Source: Apostichopus japonicus (Eukaryota; Echinodermata; Holothuroidea; Aspidochirotida; Stichopodidae). From it: a DNA stretch of 64,000 nucleotides. The notes below the pieces were generated by a model, which saw only the letters and a list, made by a program, of their open reading frames with translations, did not search any database and was not told where the DNA came from. The first letter of the stretch is position 1. The number at the start of each line of letters is the position of its first letter. Positions 1-9,853 of this stretch are shown piece by piece. The translations under genes and the position numbers were made by a program. The DNA is taken from NCBI RefSeq assembly GCF_037975245.1, contig NC_092579.1, forward strand, positions 31,600,166 to 31,664,165, written 5' to 3'.

Positions 1-69
1 CCTTCACATAGACACACAATATTGCCCAACCAATTGCTGAATACTAGTCGGCATGATAAAAGGGTCTGT
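1..69. other. Unassigned left flank
   Basis: No gene or repeat could be recognised in these bases. They lie just outside the first piece of the T1 repeat, which begins near base 70. Confidence 0.3.
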
Positions 70-1512
70 GGTAGTATACACCTATTAAATGCCCCAATAC
101 TAGTGTTTACACGGGTCCAAAAATCGGGAACCGGGTACCCAAGAGCCGTTACCCGTCGGGTATCCGGGTACCCGGAAAAAAATTGTTTTACCCTCGAGTA
201 TCACAATTTTCAAGAAATGACATATTGGATGCCATAATAAATGAATCATATTCTCTACTGACAATGTTTTCATGTTCAAAAACGTAGGTGTAAGATAAGG
301 TATAAAACCTTCCTCAATAATTTCTATTTGCTATTGTTTCTTTCATTAACTTGTTAATAACTTCATATAATTAACATTACTACTAACATCGCACTGCCGT
401 CGCGGCTTTTGCTTGCTCTCCACGTCTATTGATCTCACCATATAAATATCCAATTTAGCTCGTAAACAGTTGTTACTACTACTATCTATTAGGCAGGCCC
501 AGGGTTCGCATTAGCCGCGAGATTGTGCGATTCGCACAATTTGATCGCATTTGGAATAAACGATTAGTAAACACTTTAACAGCCACTTGCTATTATTATT
601 TTTTAGTTATCCCGTCTATAATCCGTAAACATCTCATAAAATTCCTTGTCAGCCTTTCCTTCCATGAAATAAACGAATGAATAAATAATAATTTCTTCCA
701 CATGGTAGCCAAACACCACACCACACTGAGTCAATGAGAAATCTAGCTAGGCCTAACCATCTGTTTATTCGCTGAAATTGTGACGCAGTTATAAGATATC
801 CATGGAGTACTTTCGTTATTGCTGTTATCTTCGACACATGGTAGCCTAACACCACACTAAGTCAATGGGAAATCTGCCTAACCATCGATTTGCGATTTTT
901 TTTTATTTTTATTTTTATATCACACTACGGAGGATGCGGGTAATAAATTAGGAACCGGGTAGTATGGCGTCGGGCGGGTACCCGGATAACCTGTGCAAAC
1001 ACTACCCAATACACACTAAATCAAAAAGTAATGTGATCCCTTAATCTATTTAGCTCTCACAAGCTAAATGCAACCAATAACTGGATAGCTGACAAGTTGG
1101 CCATTCATAGCACCCTCAAGTTTCTATATCATAACCATGCAGATTGCTTGTTTACTATGAGAGACTGAAGTTTTCCTCACTTGTAAACAAACCTCTTTAC
1201 TCAGCAGAAATCAATTTCTGTATGCTGTTCCAGGGAAGCCTAAATTGGTCTAAACTTACCTCAACTGACCAAATTTTTGTATCACTTGTACTCTCTTTCA
1301 TGCTCCTTAACATCCCTGCCAAGAAAATACCAGACACTAATTGATAACATATCAAGAAATTTGTTCTCCTGTTGCTTTTTCTGAATGAGAACACTTGTGG
1401 TGGATTGATGTAAATGCTAATATGAGTATGCCATCTTAACTAAAAATTGAAATTTTTAGACTCCACATTAAACCTCTTTTAATGATTGTTTGAGAAGTTG
1501 TGACTTACACCC
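70..1512 (+). repeat. T1 terminal region, copy A, split by hAT-1
   Basis: Bases 70-100 and 1013-1512 together match the start of the repeat also seen at 13573 (copy C), 15142 (D) and 17606 (E). Shared landmarks are a GGTAGYATACRCC start, a stretch containing CACTTGTAAACAAACCTCTT near 1180, and a GAGTATGCCA motif near 1423-1432. The copy is interrupted by hAT-1 and its duplicated 8-bp target. Homology to copy C stops near 1512, where a G-rich segment begins. In copy C the same region runs straight into the start codon of a transposase-like frame, so I treat this as the 5' end of that element. Its reading frame resumes at about 2166. Confidence 0.75.
101..1004. mobile_element. hAT-type non-autonomous element hAT-1
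   Basis: The ends are imperfect inverted repeats: TAGTGTTTACACGGGT at the left, against TAGTGTTTGCACAGGT read inward from the right (14 of 16 match). A perfect 8-bp direct repeat, CCCAATAC, flanks the element at 93-100 and 1005-1012. An 8-bp target duplication with short inverted ends is the hallmark of the hAT superfamily. The 904-bp element has no transposase frame, so it would have moved in trans. It contains GGGTACCCG-rich subterminal sequence at both ends, a near-perfect palindrome at 522-540 and an internal direct repeat at about 700-760 and 836-884. It sits inside T1 copy A and is therefore younger. Confidence 0.9.
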
Positions 1513-2165
1513 ACGGACGTGGCTAGAAGGGGGGGTGGGTGTGGGGGGTGTCTCACCCCCCGAACTTGATAAAACTGACGATAGTTGGAAAATTGGAGTG
1601 CGACAGCTGGAATTTCCGACTGTCGCACCACAGTTTATCTAGGCCTATTCATATATTCCTGTGATTGTGAATGACCTAAAAATTGACATTTTCGGTCAAA
1701 ATTGGCCTTTTATCAGTCATATTTACCATGTTTCCTTGCCACTTTCATAAATTGTATCTCGCGATTCTTATACTCCACCACACAAAACTTGGTATGATTT
1801 TGAATACTCCAAAAAACATGCCTAATAGAACTACCGTCATAGGCGTAGGGGCCCAATATGATTTGGGGGGGGGGCTGATCTGGGAAAATATAACCTAAAT
1901 TGTTCGAGTTTCGCGTGTTACACATGTCAATGTGCATATCATATAGGCATGCACAGGTTTTTACATCGCATGCCAATAACATACAATCATATGCTGTGTA
2001 ATTATTACCATTCCATATTGGTTAGAATTATTGGGGAAGTCAATACAATATTTATGGTAATAATAATATCAGTTTAACCATTGAAAAACACATTGCAAAT
2101 TAGGTAGGTAGGTAAAAAACATTTGGTTGGGGGAGGCTAATAACTTTGTGAAGTGAGCGCCTTTG
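1513..2165. other. Unassigned segment with G-rich hairpin and G-runs
   Basis: This piece separates the T1-A 5' region from its coding remnant and matches no other copy here. It contains a perfect 8-bp hairpin (1543-1550 with 1554-1561, loop TCT) preceded by G-runs at 1529-1539, a second G-run near 1865-1875, and TAGG tetranucleotides at about 2101-2113. The start, ACGGACGTGGCTAG, and the internal GGCGTAGGGGCCC near 1844 resemble ends of invertebrate DNA transposons, but I found no matching inverted partner. No coding signal was seen. Confidence 0.35.
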
Positions 2166-3326
2166 TGGCACCTATTCCTCTTGCAAACTTAGATATGAAG
2201 AATTTGTGGGACTTGGCTTAAAGGTTGTGTTTGGATGCATTCTCTGAAGATACAAAGGTACTGTAAGCTCTGGCCCATCTACAAAGGTTTAAACCAAGAA
2301 GCAAACCTGGCAAGAATCCTTCAGAACTAAACATTGCACGGCAGTCAGGCTTGCATCAGATGTAGATTGGTTCAAGTGCAGCTCATAGAATGCTCAGCAG
2401 CATCTCTCTTCCAAGTCCCGCTGTCAGTACACTACAAAAGTCAGCCAACCAGTTTGGACCTGCAATAGAAGAAATGAATGAAAATGATATATCAGAAAAG
2501 GGGTGTATAAAGAAGACACTGCAACTGCATGGCCTCTCAAAAGACTCTCCAGTTTTTGCAGAATATGATCGTCAATATCATACGTGTCTGCTTAATGCAA
2601 AAAGTAAGACTCCATTTGTTCGTGCAAGCCAATAGAGAGATGTAATTGTTGAGAATGTCACCATTGATAAATTTAATTTTGATTACAATCACAGTAACAA
2701 CTGTAACTTAATTGGTGAAATGAATAGAAGAAGGGGTCACAAGTTGCAATGTCCAGTCCATGAGGGCTGTTCAGTAAAGATGCCAATGTCAAAGATGAAC
2801 AGAATGGTGGAAAGATTTGTGCATCCAAATTACTTACTGGTAAGAACCCACTAAAGGAGAAGTGCCTAACAACTGATGCTGATGGCAAGGCATGTAAAGG
2901 GTTCACTGGTACAATGGCTGCAGCTACTCATTCTGAAACAGAGAACCATATGCTGTTAGACCAAGTTCACCTACTCAAGTCACTCTGCAGGGCACTGGCT
3001 AAAGCAGTACTCTCCTCTGATATGTTACCTGCACAAACTGTGACTAGGAAGCACTTGATACAAAAGTGCATTGCAGAGGACTTGACCTGCCTTGTACTGG
3101 CAGAGGTGACTACTTGCAGGAATTAAAGCCCTCAAATACGACCACTGCAAAGTTATGAAGGCTTTATCAACATGTTAAGACTGCCTTGCAAAGTGCTACA
3201 TTGGAAATCATTCACATTGCCCGAAGCATTCATTTGTATGCAAGAGGGGCAGGAAGTACACATTTCCATTCATGCCAAATGCTACAAAGAGATCTCTGCT
3301 AATATCCCACACTGATAGCACACAAC
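2166..3326 (+). pseudogene. T1 transposase-like pseudogene, copy A, N-terminal and central parts
   Basis: Read in one frame from about 2188, this encodes a degenerate protein with in-frame stops near 2220, 2270 and 2364. An open stretch then runs to the TAG at 2633, containing LPSPAVSTLQKSANQFGP and a SKTPFVRASQ segment. The frame continues past that stop with a Cys/His-containing GHKLQCPVHEGC stretch, shifts near 2850, and resumes with a TTDADGKA motif and a SETENHMLLDQVHLLKSLC segment to the stop at 3126. The pattern (QKSANQ, TPF, TTDxD) resembles a multi-copy transposase-like family of aquatic invertebrates, but I cannot place it in a superfamily. About 225 bp are missing between 2187 and 2192 relative to copy C. 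It is broken at 3326 by the 3.9-kb insertion; the C-terminal part lies at 7249-7631. Confidence 0.6.
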
Positions 3327-3369
3327 TACAGTACTGATTTCGCTTAACTCCCGTTGCAAAAAAAGCAAC

Positions 3370-3424
3370 GATCGATAAAAAAGGTTGAAAATCGATAAAA
3401 AAAATTTGAAAATCGATAAAAAAC
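3370..3424 (+). repeat. Left subterminal ATCGATAAAAAA repeats
   Basis: Three copies of ATCGATAAAAAA, spaced about 20 bp apart, follow the left terminal inverted repeat. Related TTTCGATAAAAA copies occur near 7154 and 7174 before the right end, in the same orientation. Short subterminal repeats are typical transposase-binding or host-factor sites, but that role is inferred here. Confidence 0.7.
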
Positions 3425-4944
3425 AAATAATTTCATTAAGATTTAGACTACTGCGGGCACGGTTGTCAACTTAGTTTCAACGAAATTTCCACGAAAGTTA
3501 TCGCGATCAACAACGGCAAAGGCAATTCTAGACATATCAAGGTTGTGACCTACGTTGAATCCTTAGTGTAACTACAGCCGTTTTCAGACTATACCAGAAG
3601 TGGCTGAGGAATATTACAAATGTTACAAAAGTTTGATTGTATATAAGACAGAGTAAGTTCTGTACTAGGTGTTTGAAAAATTATTTGGCTAGGATAATAA
3701 AAAACTGGTCTTGGTCGATCGTAACAAGTACTTAAGTTAAAGGCTAGTATTAAACTAAGATAAGTTTAAGTAACTCACCAATGAACGCAGCGTCAGAAAA
3801 CAAGAAATAAAAAAAAAATTTACACAATGAAACAGTCGTAGCTGGATATCAAAGAGATCTTTTTTTCCAATAAATTCCTGTGTTACTTGACGTACTACAG
3901 TACCGTTTACCGCACTCACTTTCAAACCAAAAAATCTCCCCCCGGCTTCAATGCACGCAAAATAAAAAACATCCTGTTATTTTCCCCCTAACCCAGCTAC
4001 TGTAAGTTGCCCGCGAATGCAGACGAACTGCCCTGGTAATTAAGGTCGCAGCCTGGGTCTGGGCCACCTACAGTATGCTGCTTACATGTGCATTCCCTAC
4101 CCTGGATATCTCCAGCGACCAAACTTTTTTGAGAGGCCTAGTCCAATCATAAACCTGGCTTTGTCAATTCACGCCTACCATCTGTTAATTAGCATAGTAT
4201 TTATCTTCGTGGGGGGTTTAGCACTGCAGAACCTTTGGCTGGCTTACTCTAGAAGCAAACATTATTTTGCCCCTACTATTCATAATGGAATGGAAACCTG
4301 TGGAAAATGAATATATTTTCATTGCTTATTTGAGTATTGTATATTGGGAAGAGCTGATCAAACATTACTGGGGAGGGCTTTCAACTGGCCTGACGGCATG
4401 TAAATTTAATTTAATGAGAAGGGGGTTTTTATGAGTCTCCCGGTATGCGTCACATGAGAAGTAAATGTTTTGTCTTTCGGTTTTATCATCATTTTTCAAG
4501 TGGAACAGCTCATAAAATCATATCAATCAAATATCCTTCCTTAGTTTTACTAATCAGGAATGTTTGACAAGGCATGCAATGCATCGTTCGAAAATGTAAT
4601 TTTAAACTAGAATTGAAAATGAACAACATAAAACAATATCTGTGAAGCGTGTGGAGCACAACTTTGAATATTTGTTGTGAAAGAAAACATCATGAACAAT
4701 GTTTACTGCGTAAATAAATGTTGTGGAACTGGTATGGAGAAATTACGTACTGCAGCTTACGTCAGAGAAGCTCATAAATGACACAGGTGGATAGAGCACA
4801 TCAAAATTCGGTATAGGAAATCCCTACGCAGCTGACAAAAGTCGATATCTCCTTCCGTTTTCGAGTTATAGGCGATTTTGTGTTTTTGCGATATGGTTTT
4901 CAGTATATTTTCATTCAATAAAGTCGTTTTTTTTGTGTGTGTTA

Positions 4945-6425
4945 TAAGGGTGTGACCTAACAGATATTTCACTAACCATTTAACCGTATAACCTGCCGGT
5001 AGGTTAAACTTTTAAACGCTGTTTCCCGATTGCGGCTTTTTCGACGTAATGTCTCTCAACTTTTAATGAAAATAGGACATTATGAGTACAATAATTAAGG
5101 TTTTTTTTTTTCCAAAAAGTAGCACTTCAGGCAACAAGACAATGATCAATGTATGTTAATTACTAATTAGGCCCAATAATATTGCCAACATTACGTGTAA
5201 TAATTGCTGAAAAGAATAACACACCTGATCAGTATATCGTGGTCTTCAGAAGTTCAGATCACTGAATTTATATAACTCGGCCTTCGGCAACTTCGTAACT
5301 TTTGAAGAAAAAAACAATATATTTGTCTATCTATCACAAGATTTTAAACAAAAACTCGCCTAACTTAGCAAACTTACCCACCTTTCCTGCTTACTCATTA
5401 AAAGTCATGTTTAGAAAACAAATTACGCACGCACGTGTTGTGGGATGGGTTGTAGCAGCATTTTCTTTCTCTTGTGTCACATACATGATACAGTACTTTA
5501 CATTTGATACAACAGTTTCTTCAACAACAGCTTCCCAAAATTGGTGTTGCAATAGGTTAAATTTTAACCGGGCAGTGCAGTACCATTCATAATTTGCATA
5601 TTACACCAAAATTTACACTCAGCGTCCAGATGGCGGAAGAATGTAACATCATGTTCAATGTGTTGTGTCGTTCTCATGGTGCGATGAACTTGGGCAAGTT
5701 CAAATGTCAATGACCTACTTATGTTCTATGACCAATGTCAGTGGGAATTATGTGTGTAAAAACTCGAATTTTTCCAAGTGTTATATATATATAGAAGTTT
5801 TACGTAAGCGGAGCAAATTTTGGGGCGGCTCTTTGATTGTGAGGAAGCACTTACCTAAGCACCAATATTTGTGAAAAATATCGTAAGGTTTATCATTTTC
5901 ATTCATATTCTTTTATGTTTGCCGCAATCCCGCCCGCAATGCATGCACAGTATAATACCATGTGTGGAAAAAATGGCTGTATACGTGCGGACCTGAGAGA
6001 GCAAACTGGCCTTGTGTTGTTAATGTTATTACGATACTTTCTAGAACGACCATTTGCGTCTTTTGGCATCGACATATTTTCACACAGGATTTCACCATGC
6101 CATTGATCGATGTACACGGGTGATATATGTCGCAAATATAAACTGAGAAGACGAATTGACGACACTATCATGAGCTCGTGACTATTGGCCTACTACTATA
6201 GTTATATTGAACACATTATTCATGCCTAAAACATCGTTTTTCTGTTTTTTATTGATAGTTTGCAGTACATTACTCAGTTCTTTACATATTTTTAAATAAT
6301 TTTCATGTTTAAAATGTATTTGATTTTTTTTTTTAATTTTCCGTTTATACAGTTTGTGATTTTCTAAACTGATAGTGCATTTGCGGCCGGTTAAACGGTT
6401 AATCGTTTAAACGGTCACACCCTTA
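4945..6425. mobile_element. hAT-type non-autonomous element hAT-2
   Basis: The element is bounded by perfect 13-bp inverted repeats (TAAGGGTGTGACC at 4945; its complement ends at 6425) and a perfect 8-bp target duplication, GTGTGTTA, at 4937-4944 and 6426-6433. Subterminal sequence is also partly inverted, with AACCGT/AACGGT-rich motifs and GCCGG near both ends. At 1481 bp it carries no recognisable transposase; the open frame at 5302-5592 (96 codons) has a hydrophobic stretch but no known motif. It lies wholly inside the 3.9-kb TA-flanked element, so it inserted later. Confidence 0.9.
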
Positions 6426-7019
6426 GTGTGTTATCTTGTTCGGAAATGATCCGAAATGAATGTAATAACTGTTAAGTTTTTCCACTTCTGGTATAAAATT
6501 ATTCCATCAAAGTTAACCTGAGTAACATGTCTCATGCCAAATCTATACTAAACAAAATAGAAAAAATAACAAGAGAAAACGCATTTTTGAAAAATGGAAG
6601 CGTCCTAGCAGAATGGGCGGGGCATCTTTATTTTGCTTCAAGTAACTGCTTCAAGTGTTTTCGCTCGGAAACAAAGTTTCACACTTCAACTCTTATAAAA
6701 AACCAAATTTACATCTCTTAAAAATAACTATTTTTTGCAATCTGCAAGTAAACCAAGTTTATTTATGTCCATTCATTGTTATTTAAATGGTTAAACAGCA
6801 CTCCAACTTATCTGGAAGGGTGCCTCGTGGTACATAGCGTGTACTGCAACCTCCAAGATAGCCTGGCAAAGTTAAGACTTATGTCACTGTGTTTGGGGTT
6901 CAGTCAGAAAATGTCCCCCGTCAGTTTTACTACATGTTTCTTTGAGAGTTACTACTCATGCAAGCCTGAGAATGCTTTCAAACGACTGTACCAAAGTCTA
7001 ATCGATACTAATAAACGAA

Positions 7020-7048
7020 GTTACGCGATTTCCGACGTTTCGCGTAAC
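7020..7048. repeat. 9-bp inverted repeat
   Basis: GTTACGCGA at 7020-7028 pairs perfectly with TCGCGTAAC at 7040-7048 across an 11-nt loop. It lies about 170 bp inside the right terminal repeat of the 3.9-kb element and may be a subterminal protein-binding site. Function is unknown. Confidence 0.6.
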
Positions 7049-7248
7049 CACATATTGACCTTTTATTTCGTTTAAAAAAGAATTTCAACGCATCGTTGAA
7101 AATTCCACGTAGGAAATGATTGAGATCACCAATCGTTAAAATTCGTTGAATTTCGATAAAAATCGGCAAATTTCGATAAAAAACGAAGAAATTTGTTTAT
7201 TTTCCTTTTAACAAATTTCAACGGGAGTTAAGCGAAATCAGTACTGTA

Positions 7249-7631
7249 AATGAAATACCTGAGACACCCACCTGCAGCAAACGTTTATGGTCCACTCAGT
7301 TTCAGACTTCCACTCAAAAAGCAGAGGTAGTCAATAATGCTTTCGAGTTTCCAATCCAAAACATAGCACAAGCATTTCACGCAACAGTCAGTACAGGGAC
7401 CACAGTGCCACAAACATTACAAATAAAGGGCCTGAAGAGTCCATAGCCAGGAAGATGGAAGCTGCAGGATTAGAGGTGAGCTCAAATAGTCTATGTATCC
7501 AGACTCTGAAACAGATGCAAAGGAAACAACAGTATGATAGACTATATAACAGAGGCAGAGCATACAGAAGGAGGAGAGCACAACTCAGAGAGAGAGAGAG
7601 TACAAGCTACATGGTAGAACTAAAAACATAA
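7249..7631 (+). pseudogene. T1 transposase-like pseudogene, copy A, C-terminal part
   Basis: This continues the frame broken at 3326. The first section reads through NEIPETPTCSKRLW and AEVVNNAF. A single-base frameshift near 7346 leads to an uninterrupted stretch with SRNSQYRDHSATNITNKG, KMEAAGLEV and then a very basic tail (RGRAYRRRRAQLRERE), ending at the TAA at 7629-7631. Arg/Lys-rich C-termini after an RDHSA-like motif are, in my recollection, a feature of the same invertebrate transposase-like family, but that is memory rather than a search. The length and motif order agree with one ancestral protein spread over copies A and C. Confidence 0.6.
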
Positions 7632-7641
7632 ACCAGTCCAG

Positions 7642-8500
7642 TGATTGATGACATATCAGAAAAGATGTCTCCTGTTGCTTTTTGGCACTTTTTCTGAAGA
7701 AGCACACTTGGTACGGATTGATATAGATGCTAATAGGAGTATGCCAGCTAAAGTAACAGTTGACATTTCTAAAATCCACTTTCAACCTCTTTTTATGATA
7801 GTTTCAGAAGTAATGACTTATATCATTTTTGTTTATCTCTGTCTATTGTGTGAATCTTCATATGGTGTCTCACACATGTTGTACAGTCTATATGAATAAT
7901 GCAGTACTGAACTTTAAACAAGTGAGAGCCCAATGGTTGACATATTCCCTAGTGTGATTAGAAGTCATTCCATCAGCATGGCTGGCATCTACTGAATGTC
8001 TAAATTGTTCTTGGGTCCACACAATGTGTTTTAAGCACAGTCCCTCAGTTGGTGCTACTTATCCCCTCTGGTGGAAACTTGACGCAAGTTGGCCTTCTTC
8101 CCTCTGAAAATTTGATCACTCCCTGTATCGAGTAAACTCTGGCCCTAAAATGAAAGAGAAAAAGTTACTTGTTACTTTGGCACTGCTTTTCAAAGGTATT
8201 TTGTCAGATTTTGTTGCGAAAACTACTCAGGAGACCTATGTTCTAGCTGTGACCAGATCTAGAATGAGGGCGCTGTTCAAGCAACATTCCTAAATCGTTG
8301 TAGTAGATCATATTGACTAGTTTCTCAGTGTAAGTCTTGTCTTGTATCATTCTATGTGCAGCTATTCAACTGCTTAGACTTCCAATAAATGCTTATAACC
8401 ATTTAAGCATTTGTATACAAACAAACTAGTGAATAGGTCACTGGAATTTTGTTGAACTTTGAGGATAAAAAACTGATTATTATTATGAAGAATGGGTACG
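7642..8500 (+). repeat. T1 5' region, copy B (5'-truncated)
   Basis: From GATTGATGACATATCAG to AATGGGTA this aligns closely with copy C at about 13797-14640. Shared landmarks are CTCCTGTTGCT, AGGAGTATGCCA, TGGTGTYTCACACATGTTGTACAG, and GAGGGCGCTGTTCAA near 8267. It begins abruptly after the T1-A stop codon, so it looks like an independent, truncated second copy. It ends at the position equivalent to the T1 start codon. Confidence 0.8.
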
Positions 8501-8507
8501 GTCATGT

Positions 8508-8580
8508 ACCTCACAACTGATGCTGATGGCAAGGCATGTAATGGATTCAGTAGAACAATGGCTGCAGCTTATCATTCTGA
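8508..8580 (+). pseudogene. T1 transposase-like fragment, copy B (TTDAD region)
   Basis: These bases match 2866-2938 of copy A (ACAACTGATGCTGATGGC, ATGGCTGCAGCT) and encode the TTDADGKA region. They are joined directly to the T1 start-codon region at about 8498, so some 1 kb of coding sequence is deleted. The fragment is interrupted after CATTCTGA at 8580 by the 3' end of the LINE. Confidence 0.75.
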
Positions 8581-8581
8581 T

Positions 8582-9712
8582 GTAGTACACCTCGTCTTCG
8601 TCTTCGATACGGTGACACATCCGCAAAAAGGGACAATATCTCACCACACACACGTCAAGAGAGTAATTAATTAGATCTGACCCGAGTACTGATATAAGTG
8701 ACAGGATTCACAGAACCACTGGAACTACTAATGAGGTCTGAAGGCAGACTATTCCAATCCCTAATTGAATTTGGAAAAAAACTATACTTATAGCAATTGG
8801 TACTGGCATACAGTTGGCAGAAATGCATATCGTGCATGTTCCGACTCCTACGCAGAGGCTTTCTTAGGCAGTCAATAGGGATCTGAGCCTGACCATAGAT
8901 GCCCTTAGCAAATAAGATGATTCTACTTTGTCTGCGCCTCTCTGCCAAGGGCACCAGGTTTAGGTCCCGTAACAGAGATGAGACAGAGCCAGGCTCTCTT
9001 GAATAATCTGAAGCGATGAAACGGGCTGCACGCCTCTGAATGTTTTCGAGGTTGTGCTGCAAGAAAGCTTGGTGGGGATCCCAGACAGAACTGGCATATT
9101 CCAATACTGGCAGGAGGAGACCTTTATATGCAGCCAATTTTGCATCCTTCGAACAAGGGGATAAGTTTCTACAAAGAACTCCCAATATCCTATTTCCTTT
9201 GTTACACACATTTTGAATATTTTTTCCCCAGTTGAGATCTGAAGTGATATGAATACCCAGATATTTAATACAATCAACCTTAACCAAGTGAACCCCATTG
9301 AGCATGTAATTGAAATTTACAGGTTTCCTCTTTCTAGTAATGGTCATAATGTTACATTTCACCGGCTGGAAACTCATGCCCCAATCTTTAGCCCATTGCC
9401 CTAGTATATTAATATCTTCCTGAAGTTGATGACCATCACTGACATCATCGATAACCCGATAACAGACACAGTCATCAGCGAACAGTCGGACACCAGAAGA
9501 AACAGCATTACCAATATCATTAATATAGGCCAGGAAGAGAATGGGTCCCAAAACTGACCCTTGCGGAACACCGGAAGTAACCTTAGAAGGATTAGACCTA
9601 GACCCATTGACAACAACCGACTGCTCTCTATCACTCAGAAAAGCATCCACCCAGCAGAGAACCTGATGTGAAACACCCATAGTGTACAGTTTAGATTTCA
9701 ATAAACAGGTCT
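8582..9712 (-). mobile_element. 5'-truncated non-LTR retrotransposon (LINE)
   Basis: The insert is read on the minus strand. It holds a partial reverse transcriptase frame, a short 3' untranslated region (about 8582-8666) and a terminal run of CGAAGA/CGAAGACG units (8591-8608) in place of a poly(A) tail. T1 sequence resumes on both sides: 8508-8580 matches copy A, and 9713-9750 (CTCTACAGAGCACTG) matches copy A at about 2982. About 46 bp of T1 are missing at the insertion point. 5' truncation and short-repeat tails are common in CR1/L2-like LINEs. Confidence 0.85.
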
Positions 9713-9725
9713 CTCTACAGAGCAC
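8667..9725 (-). CDS. LINE reverse transcriptase, partial (C-terminal RT domain and thumb)
   Basis: The 352-residue frame encodes the catalytic half of a non-LTR reverse transcriptase, the enzyme that copies element RNA into DNA at a nicked target. Visible motifs are SGVPQGSVLGPILF at about residues 51-64, the catalytic FADD box at 82-85, a KYLGI motif near residue 150, a LENIQRRAARFI segment and a C-terminal SFFPNSIRDWNSLP. The last two are common in jockey/CR1/L2-group LINEs. The frame is open to its TAA at 8667-8669, so the surviving part has not decayed. The endonuclease domain and the N-terminal fingers with the first catalytic Asp are missing. The apparent ATG at 9725 lies in flanking T1 sequence and is not the native start. 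The product would be inactive. Confidence 0.85.
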   Translation of the reverse strand: MLCRETCLLKSKLYTMGVSHQVLCWVDAFLSDREQSVVVNGSRSNPSKVTSGVPQGSVLGPILFLAYINDIGNAVSSGVRLFADDCVCYRVIDDVSDGHQLQEDINILGQWAKDWGMSFQPVKCNIMTITRKRKPVNFNYMLNGVHLVKVDCIKYLGIHITSDLNWGKNIQNVCNKGNRILGVLCRNLSPCSKDAKLAAYKGLLLPVLEYASSVWDPHQAFLQHNLENIQRRAARFIASDYSREPGSVSSLLRDLNLVPLAERRRQSRIILFAKGIYGQAQIPIDCLRKPLRRSRNMHDMHFCQLYASTNCYKYSFFPNSIRDWNSLPSDLISSSSGSVNPVTYISTRVRSN

Positions 9726-9853
9726 TGACTAAAGCAGTACTCTCCTCTGATATATGACAAAATCTACAGTAAACAGGTTAGTAAATTTGCAAGTCTTATT
9801 AAGGGCCTGTCACAATGCTATGATGGCTCACAGAGACACAAGCAATGGATGTG
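9713..9853 (+). pseudogene. Rearranged T1 transposase-like fragments
   Basis: Two T1 pieces lie out of order. Bases 9713-9752 match copy A near 2982-3020 (GCACTG, CTAAAGCAGTACTCTCCTC). Bases 9763-9853 match copy C near 14901-14993 (AATCTACAG, CTATGATGGCTCACAGAG, AGCAATGGATGTG). In the intact order the second piece comes first, so a deletion or inversion-free rearrangement joined them. Bases 9841-9853 are also the junction with the nuclease fragment. Confidence 0.7.

Larger units (their letters stand above)
3329..7246. mobile_element. TA-flanked DNA transposon, Tc1/mariner (pogo-like) type
   Basis: Perfect 28-bp terminal inverted repeats (3329-3356 and 7219-7246) begin CAGTACTGATTTCGC, and the dinucleotide TA lies just outside each end (3327-3328 and 7247-7248). 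CAG ends with TA target duplication fit the Tc1/mariner superfamily, and the CGCTTAAC core is reminiscent of pogo/Tigger ends. No transposase frame is visible, although the element is 3.9 kb long; 1.48 kb of that is hAT-2. Small open frames inside, such as 4086-4310, have no recognisable motif. Subterminal CGATAAAAA repeats occur near both ends. Removing the element restores continuity of the interrupted T1-A reading frame, which supports the boundaries. Confidence 0.88.

Noticed and set aside
1844-1880. GGCGTAGGGGCCC with a G-run as the end of a DNA transposon
   Set aside because: It resembles known element ends, but no inverted partner or target duplication could be found.
4086-4310. Small membrane protein gene inside the 3.9-kb element
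   Set aside because: A 74-codon frame with a hydrophobic stretch, but no motif, no supporting context and a length common by chance.
5302-5592. 96-codon frame in hAT-2 as a transposase remnant
   Set aside because: No hAT motifs are visible; the composition is that of AT-rich non-coding DNA.
7575-7605. AGAGAG run as an independent microsatellite
   Set aside because: It is short and lies in the Arg/Glu-rich C-terminal coding part of the T1 pseudogene, which explains it.
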